Source: Trileptium ribeirensis (lineage: Eukaryota > Nematoda > Enoplea > Enoplida > Thoracostomopsidae). Taken from it: DNA of 64,000 bases. Shown piece after piece: positions 57,481 through 64,000 of this stretch. The stretch lies in the NCBI GenBank assembly GCA_030248225.1, contig JASANE010003686.1, positions 1 to 64,000 of the forward strand. Direction: 5' to 3'. The position numbers were made by a program, and so were the translations under genes. Below the pieces are notes generated by a model, which had not been told where the DNA came from, did not search any database, and saw only the letters and a program-made list of their open reading frames with translations. Positions within the stretch are counted from its first letter, which is position 1; the number at the start of each line of letters is the position of its first letter.

Positions 57481-59573
57481 TGCACCTTAACTTCTATTAG
57501 GTCAGTATTAGAAGGCTCCTAGGTTCTATAGTTCTTAGGGTGGTAAATGCATCAAACACAAATCCTGTTTCCCGTGATTACAGTTCATAACAGCTATAGA
57601 TGAAATCACACTTGCTCCATTGCGGACGTGCTTACTAGATACTGGTTATATAATATACCGAGGTTTCAGGGTTTGAAGTTGGACTGTTTTGCCTTGTTTT
57701 AGTTCAAATAATTTATAACGCCCGATTTTCATTGTAGTTTGGATTTCGCCTACCGCGGTTATACAGACGGTTTTGCTATATTTATATGGCTTTAAAAATT
57801 TACGATGATACACTTTTTGCGATAGATCAACATGTTTATAGAAAAGAAAGTTGTATAACCCGTAATATTTATGTATCACATATATTGTATGTATCATATT
57901 ATTATAGTAGTTCCCTAGTTGTGCCTTTTTTCAACTGTTAGTTACGTCGAACTTGAAGGTGCGATGCCTACAGGCTGACCGTATTTCCAATAATATATTT
58001 ATTATATGTTGTGAAGGCTAATCTATGCCTCTTTTTATTAAACAACAGGTGTCATGGTTTGATTGAAACTCAAGTTCAAAAGGTTTAAAACTCAAACTGT
58101 ACTTTTTTTGGGTTTTAAAATAACAGTTTTCACCGTAGTTCGGATTACTAAGGCCGCGAATTCTCTGTATTATTAATTATTTATCTCAATAGTAAATCTG
58201 TACACAAAGTTGAACCTTTTGTAATTTTCATTCAGAACTGGAGAAACCGATATTTTCCAGATTCCTACGGAATCTTAAGCAATAACAACCAAGTGTCTAA
58301 TAACTCGCGACGAAGGAAGAAATTGTGAAATTGACTTGTGTACCTTCAATGCGTGACGTGTATATTATATTCAGTATGAGCCGGCTTATGCTGGGGTGTA
58401 TATTTGAAGCTATTTTTCACGTAGTGCTCCGCCGTGAAAATCCGGAACACGCTACGTCTGTTGAGAAAGCAGTTTTTTGCTTCTGAGCCTCTACAATGTG
58501 CCTGGAAGACAACAGCAGGCGGTATCTTGTCTCCGCTGTGATCACAGTCATGTCACGGTTGTTTGCCTGCCACATATAATTTATGCGAGGAAAGAGGGTG
58601 GACTCTTCATTGGCACCGCGTAATCCCTGGGAGACAACTCTTTACCTGACACTAAAATTTACTTTGTTACCACCACAATCTTCGTTTCCTATTTTTGTAT
58701 ATTTTGTTCCATTTTAGCTCAAATTTTCGATACTTATAAAAGTCATGACTTTTATGACTATGAATAGGGTTTGACCCTCAGTTACGACCTCATTCCCTTT
58801 TTAGGGATCTGAGCTGCCCATAGGTCTCCCATCCCTAGTTTTAGAGGCCAAAAACCGTAACATTATAGCATGGGGAGACCGATCAAGTCATTTTCGGCTA
58901 GTCGCCCTGGAAGCACCGGCTTGATAACGATCACCTGCTTTCTATTATAGTTTGCGTATCCAACGGCAATGTGGCTCAATCGTGAATATTGTCTCACATG
59001 ACATCATTTACGCGCAATTCCTAGTCAAGGTTTCGAGTTAATTTTGTGGTATGCTCGGCCACCTTACATATACATTATATAACCGCCTCGACAGCGACCT
59101 TGCCACTGTATTCACAAACGGTCGCCAACAGCTCTTGTTTGCAGCATTTCATTTCGCGGAAAAGGTCCTACCGTTTCATTGGAATGTGTCGAAAGCAAAC
59201 TTCAACATTTTTCTTAAACGTTTCAAGAGCCGAACCTGTGCAAGAAAAGTGGACAAGAATTCGAGGCCGCCTGTGAGCTAACATCCTGAGAGTATGGCTC
59301 AGCAGGGAGGCACTAGCAGCGCGCAATATTAATCGTTAAAGCTACACATGTATAAGTATTGGGGCTCTTTTCATGCAAATTTATTGGATTTTTGTATGGT
59401 TTTTCCCTCGGGAAAGCTTAATAATTTATCCCATCAGTATAATCTATACGAGTTGCGTGGAGGAAGTATGAGCTAAATATAATCGTTGAAGCTATATATC
59501 AAACGTCAGCATAAATACTGCGGTTCTTCTTAAGTAATTTTATTGAATTTTCATATTATTTTTGCTATTGCAG
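57481..59573 (+). other. Intron 4, 3' part, with one open frame
   Basis: No recognised gene. A frame at 59051-59281 (ATG, 76 codons) reads NRLDSDLATVFTNGRQQLLF then AAFHFAEKVLPFHWNVSK, with good codon balance but no motif that I know and no fitting splice sites. It may be an eroded insertion or an unused exon. A 20-bp perfect palindrome lies at 58736-58755 (ATAAAAGTCATGACTTTTAT). Confidence 0.35.
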
Positions 59574-59757
59574 GAAAGTTTAATTGAGCCAATCAGCAAA
59601 ATCGACACTTGTCGAGCGGAGCGTGACTGGGCCCGCAATCAGCACCGGCTAATTAAAGAAATGCAGAGGTTGGATGTCGGTCTCGATGGATCTTATGAAA
59701 GGAACAACAATATGGAAGAACCTCTGCCACCCGGAGTGTTTCCAGTCAGGCAGCGTG
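59574..59757 (+). CDS. Cold-shock-like gene, exon 5 (or first seen exon of a separate gene)
   Basis: Acceptor ttgctattgcag and donor gtaagt are both strong. The exon starts in phase 0, compatible with exon 4, and ends after one base of a codon. It reads ESLIEPISKIDTCRAERDWA, then a basic helix-like stretch (NQHRLIKEMQRLD), then EEPLPPGVFPVRQRG. No domain is recognised. The link to exon 4 across 8.3 kb rests only on phase and strand, so this and the next three exons could belong to a separate downstream gene. Confidence 0.7.
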
Positions 59758-60089
59758 GTAAGTAGAAAAATAGCGAGCTGCGTGAATCCCTAAAACTAGG
59801 TATAGTATACTGTTACAACTTGTCAAACTTAGTATGCTCTGATAAAAGAAACATCTTGCTATTGCAAACACCTGGGACTTTAACGTATGTAGCTCGAACG
59901 TATTTTAGGCTAATTATTAATAGTTATTGTGAACAGTATTGGTTTATTAAATAATATTAAAATTGGTTTAATTATTGTTTAATTGGTAATACGGGTTAGC
60001 AGTAGATAATTTTGGCTACGTTCTTATTCCGCAAGGCACCCGTAATCTGAAATTACTACGTTTCTATGTAAATATAATATTTACTTTAG

Positions 60090-60351
60090 CATCAAGCTTG
60101 CATGGCTACACCGGCAGCGGTCGCCGAAAGTACCATAGTGGTAATCGAGCTGATAACATACATTCCGGAGCAGCCAGTGTTGCTGAAGATAGGGACGATA
60201 ATCCCATCGTCCCCCCGGAAGAACAGTTTGACCGCGATCGACATGGTCGATCCCTGCGAAGCCGCAATTTTTCGACGGAATCTTTGATTCCGGTAGCACT
60301 CCGAGATTTTTTCGAGCGACATCCGTATGATCCACGAGTTGTACAAACGAT
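60090..60351 (+). CDS. Cold-shock-like gene, exon 6
   Basis: Acceptor ttactttag; its first two bases complete the codon begun in exon 5 (Ala). It reads SSLHGYTGSGRRKYHSGNRA, then an acidic stretch (EDRDDNPIVPPEEQ), RGRSLRSRN-type basic residues, and SLIPVALRDFFERHPYDPRV, a possible helix. It ends after two bases of a codon at gtaagt. Splice phases on both sides agree with exons 5 and 7, which is strong evidence for the model. No domain is recognised. Confidence 0.78.
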
Positions 60352-61027
60352 GTAAGTCTTAAATTTACTATTTTTTCATTATATTTATCTAGATCAATGT
60401 TAAGATTTATTAATTTTGTGGTTAACACCGGCGCTACAGTACTAACTTGGTGTTACGAATAGAAACGCGTTCTCATTGGCTGCTATAGTGAGAAAATGCA
60501 AAATTATTCCTGGAATGTTTATTTTTTGCACAGAGGAATGCGGCTATATGTCATGTGTCATTTTTGTTGAATATATTTATAAAACAGTTGAAATTATATA
60601 AACAGATAATTCTATGAAATGAATAACTTGGCAGCTTCCGCTTTGTGTTGCTGTAATTAAAGAATTTGTGTATAGTACTGTTTAAGTCGCATCGATTAGT
60701 GTAATCCAGACATAATGACCAACACATTTTTATGCTTGGAAATGTTTGGTCTTTGTTGTAGGCCCGTGTACGATATTTAGCAACTCTATCGATAATCTGT
60801 ACTGAAATCAGTATTGTTTGTTAGTGCCGCTAAAATCATAGTTTACCATATGTATATAATAATAACTGCTAAGATATACTCTGTATGTTTTTGGTTATGT
60901 TATAAATGTTTGCCTTATGATTAGTGTGCGGCAAATTCACAAGTCAGATGTGTTAAATATTTTTTGTTTTTCTCTAATTACTGTTAGTTGAATCTAGTAA
61001 TATTGTAACGTAGCTAACTGTTTCCAG

Positions 61028-61362
61028 TCCATGCGATCCAAAGATGCGGCGAACTCACAGCGAAATGTCGATGCGCGAATATCGTAGCCATCTACCTCAA
61101 AACTACCTTGCACTTGCTGATAAACATTACAATAGCGCTTTTGACGAAGAAATTCACTTGGACGAGTGTGATGACGACGAAAATGTTTCGGCCATGATTG
61201 ATAGCGGCGGCCGCCGCGATTGCAAACGGGAGCCGTTTGATGCTGGCAGCGGCTGTCACGAAGGGCCGAGCGGATACTGTTACTCAAACTGCAGAAGTGA
61301 GCCGGACGAAGGAAGAATGATCGATAACGGCGACGATGATGACATTCAAGTGCTATTTGACG
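61028..61362 (+). CDS. Cold-shock-like gene, exon 7
   Basis: Acceptor tgtttccag; the first base completes an Ile codon. It reads PCDPKMRRTHSEMSMREYRS, then a Tyr/Leu-rich run (LPQNYLALADKHYN) and acidic patches (LDECDDDENVSAM and DNGDDDDIQVLF), with several Cys between. It ends after one base of a Gly codon at gtaaga. No known domain; the acidic, low-complexity character suggests a disordered scaffold segment. Confidence 0.78.
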
Positions 61363-61854
61363 GTAAGAACAGATTACTTCAGTGTCGTAGTAAATAAGAT
61401 GGTTTCCACATTGATGGCGCCCGATCCAATTTGTGGTCATTCACATTGCATTCGATCTAATCCGATCGGATGCGACCAAATCCTGTGTATTCCATATAGC
61501 GAGAGCGCTCACGTTTTGAGGATCTGATAAATATTGCATTGCATATTCTATCTGCTAATCGAATGCCGTGCGGACGCTCAGTATGCAATTTGCGTGCAAA
61601 GCGAATAGCATCGAACGCAGTCCAAACACTCACTCGGCATCATACAGTACCCACAACTGGCTTGTCCATTCGCTGAAAATGCCAGCTGGACATATACCGG
61701 CCCCCTTGGTTCGGAACTGGAGTGCACTGTTTTTCGTGGGGGACGTGAAAGTTAAGATGTTAAGAAATTATGTACTTGTCTTCTGTTGCAACATCAAAAT
61801 TACACATAAATTGTTGTAGTCAGTTATGCGCAATATTATGGATGACATGTTTAC

Positions 61855-62313
61855 ATTTTTTGAGCGGAGCGAAGCGAAGCGTTTTTATTTTCTGTCTGGG
61901 AGTAAAAAGGTCTATGTCCGTCCGTTCGTTAGTTCGTTCGGTCCGACGGATCTCAAGAACCACTGAACCGATTTTAAAAAACTTTTTTTGTTTGAAAGCC
62001 TATCATGTCAGATTGTGCACCTGATATTTGGGATTAAAAAATTTTGAGTGGTTAATTAGTAATTAGCTAATTAGTTAAGCTTATACAGCTAAAATAGAGG
62101 ATTTTGCAATATTTGTGTTATTTATTGAAATAGAATCGTCTCGATCAAACCATTATAGGGTTTTTGGGTCGAAGAATTCAAATATAATATTTTTACCAAT
62201 GATAAAACCCTATGCCCTATGCAATGTAGTTACAAGAACATAAAATTGAGTACATTCGTAATGCCACAGCCCAAGCTCCACTCACAAAAATGTAGTTCCA
62301 CTACCGACTAGTC
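61855..62313 (+). mobile_element. GAGCGGAGCG-family repeat, third copy (best left end)
   Basis: It starts acattttttgagcggagcga, continues with gcgtttttattttctgtctg and the shared interior, and ends tagttccactac. The left end is the inverse of a right-end segment of the 1372-1950 copy. It is inserted in intron 7 of the cold-shock-like gene and has no coding capacity. Confidence 0.72.
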
Positions 62314-62931
62314 TTTGTAGGAATTATAATATTATTTCAAATTGTTATTGTGTTTACTGTTATCTACAAGTTATATGAATCCGTGATATTAATGGATTTT
62401 GCACAGTACGCATGCAGTGTTAGTGTCATAAACAAGCGAAAGAATATTTTTGGCTAGTACACAGTACCACGACTTTTCAGACAAGTTCCGACGGTGTCGA
62501 AGTTGAATGCCATCTCATATTTCTTTTTGACGGAAATTTAGAATGGAATATAATTTTGGTTCAGGTCATCCAGCTGAACTTTGGTGTGAGCGTAGAAAAC
62601 GCAAAATGTAAAAACAGTGCAAAATGATTGAGCCCGCTTGTTCAAGCTTCTTAAAATGAATATATACTTTATCGGCAAATAGTTGCATGCTGAATCTTAT
62701 ATGTATCTGCTTCTAAAAATTATGAAGTGCTGAGCTGCGTAATCACCAAAAGGTTACGAGTGGTCGAACATTGATACGGATGTATAAAATACCTACACGA
62801 CCCCGGCCTTTTTTCGTTATGGACCTGACCAGTTTGGCACTTAAATGGGTACGGTACGATATTTTTTAAGAATATTTAGCTTTAGAGTGTGGTATCACTG
62901 CCGATTGATCAGCTCATTTCGTTGTTTTTAG
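62314..62931 (+). other. Intron 7, 3' part
   Basis: AT-rich sequence with no recognised feature, ending at the acceptor gttgtttttag before exon 8. Confidence 0.5.
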
Positions 62932-63714
62932 GACATCGGCAGCTGCACTCACTCAGAGATGCATCCAGCGACCAACATAAGCGTCGGTCTGGCCACAGTA
63001 TTGATCGTCGCGAGCGGTCTCGTTCGGCGTCATCATCGTCGTCATCAAATAGGCACCATCGTCTTCGGGATAAGCAGAGCAGTCGCCATCGGTCACGGTT
63101 TAATTCTGAAAGTAATACCAAAAGCTACATTGGCCACAATGGCAATGCCAGTAATAATGGAAAAATGTGGCGTGCTGTTGGACGTGGAAGGCCCTTGAAC
63201 TCAAGCGACGGAATAAGCAATAATGTGCCGCCGCCATCATCATCAAGTCGTCTTAAGCGCGGCGATTCGCCAAGGCCATCGTCCCAGCAACCGCATAGTC
63301 GCCGTCGTCACGGTGAATATGACGGAGATGATACATGTAAAGACGACGTAAGCCGGCAGCATCGAAACCGCGCCACGTCCCATACTCATCATCGTTATCG
63401 CCGCCCTCATCGTCATTTCCATCGTGGTGGTCAGCAGCAACGCAGCAGTAGCCAGAGCCCAACACCTGATAGCAGCAGCTCTTCAGTTACTGTTGCAAAC
63501 GATAGACGTAGCCAAAGCATTGAGGCTGGTCGCACTCGTAACGAGCATACTCGTCGGTCACGCAACAGGCATTCAAGGCATGCTCTTTCCAAAGCGACAG
63601 CAACAGATTTACGAAGACAGCATGGATCCCATGATGTGAAGCGTGGCTATAGCGACAATAATGATGTTAACGGAGGGCGAAGACGAAATTCTGGTGGTCA
63701 TTGCGAAAATCAAG
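62932..63714 (+). CDS. Cold-shock-like gene, exon 8 (Arg/Ser/His-rich tail)
   Basis: Acceptor gttgtttttag; the first two bases complete the Gly codon from exon 7. Over 260 codons follow, rich in Arg, Ser, His, Asn and Gln, with SR/RS pairs (RRERSRSASSSSSS at about 62995-63035, and NEHTRRSRNRHSRHA near 63540). Such RS-type low complexity is typical of splicing or mRNP proteins and would suit a cold-shock RNA-binding protein. The frame reaches TAG at 63717; just before it, CAAG followed by gttaga could instead be a weak donor (phase 1), so the gene may continue. Partial at the 3' end or ending here. Confidence 0.78.
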
Positions 63715-63719
63715 GTTAG

Positions 63720-64000
63720 AAGATAGAAATAATGTCTCAGGGAGGAATTGGCAGCTAGAGCTAAGAAGTAGGTTGTTTCTCGAAAAACTTTTTTATTTGC
63801 GTCAGCCTTCTTATAGTTTGATACTACAACAAGTAGAATCGACCGAATTGAGTTTCAGAAGTTGATTTCTTCGAATTGTCGACGATTTGTAAAACATTAG
63901 ATTTCAAAAATCAGGCTACATCCGTTAAGCTCGCCCAAACAATTTTCAGTAGTTCGGTACTGGTTCGTTGTGCTTGTAAGTTTTACTATTCTCAGTATGA
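63720..64000 (+). other. 3' flank or intron after exon 8
   Basis: AT-rich and unassigned. There is no AATAAA in the last 280 bases, which slightly favours the idea that the gene continues beyond the window. Confidence 0.35.

Noticed and set aside
61336..61527. Continuation frames past exon 7 and similar read-through of donors (48168-48254, 45978-46007)
   Set aside because: These are intron read-throughs after strong donors and lack coding features.

Overview
The window is animal nuclear DNA. It is AT-rich and dominated by transposable elements, with coding sequence broken into short exons by introns of 0.3 to 12 kb that carry GT-AG borders. The exact lineage cannot be fixed from sequence alone. 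Short T-rich acceptors and a possible trans-splice-type acceptor would suit a nematode or another invertebrate. Presence of RBM48, a factor tied to U12-type (minor) splicing, suggests an organism that keeps the minor spliceosome, which Caenorhabditis does not. I found no rRNA gene, no intact tRNA gene and no CRISPR array.

Two genes on the + strand can be assembled by joining exons whose reading phases fit. The first (15663 to about 40051) is RBM48: an N-terminal exon at 15663-15806, an RRM exon ending at 27941, a second RRM exon at 32649-32855, and a tentative last exon at 39972-40051. Its 11.9 kb and 4.7 kb introns are full of repeats. The second (44033 to at least 63714) has eight phase-compatible exons. 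The first four encode two tandem cold-shock-like domains. The last four, whose link to the first four is less certain, encode a charged, Arg/Ser/His-rich tail.

Region by region. 1-6250 holds a hAT-like non-autonomous element, a remarkable 559-base tract with only two G residues, and diverged repeat DNA. 6250-10262 is a nearly complete CR1-group LINE on the - strand: a PHD-finger ORF1, then an endonuclease/reverse transcriptase ORF2 broken by one frameshift. 10300-13040 holds more diverged repeats and a tandem tRNA-derived SINE-like array. 13463-13867 is an unrecognised - strand ORF. 15663-40575 is RBM48 and its repeat-laden introns. 40770-42160 is a decayed, probably piggyBac-like transposon. 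43968-63714 is the cold-shock-like gene; three hAT-like elements, two with perfect 8-bp target duplications and one with an 8-bp duplication shared with another copy, sit in its introns 2 and 3, and an eroded RTE-type retrotransposon (about 52800-55440) sits in intron 4.

The repeat content falls into recurrent families: (i) the hAT-like CCGGAA-ended element, five copies; (ii) a roughly 430-580 bp element beginning GAGCGGAGCG, three copies; (iii) a long element of about 1 kb ending in a GAGCGAGCGAAGCG-type motif, eight copies in both orientations; (iv) a companion AT-rich repeat next to several of those; and (v) diverged blocks in the first 12 kb. All functional statements rest on motifs read by eye; no database search was possible.
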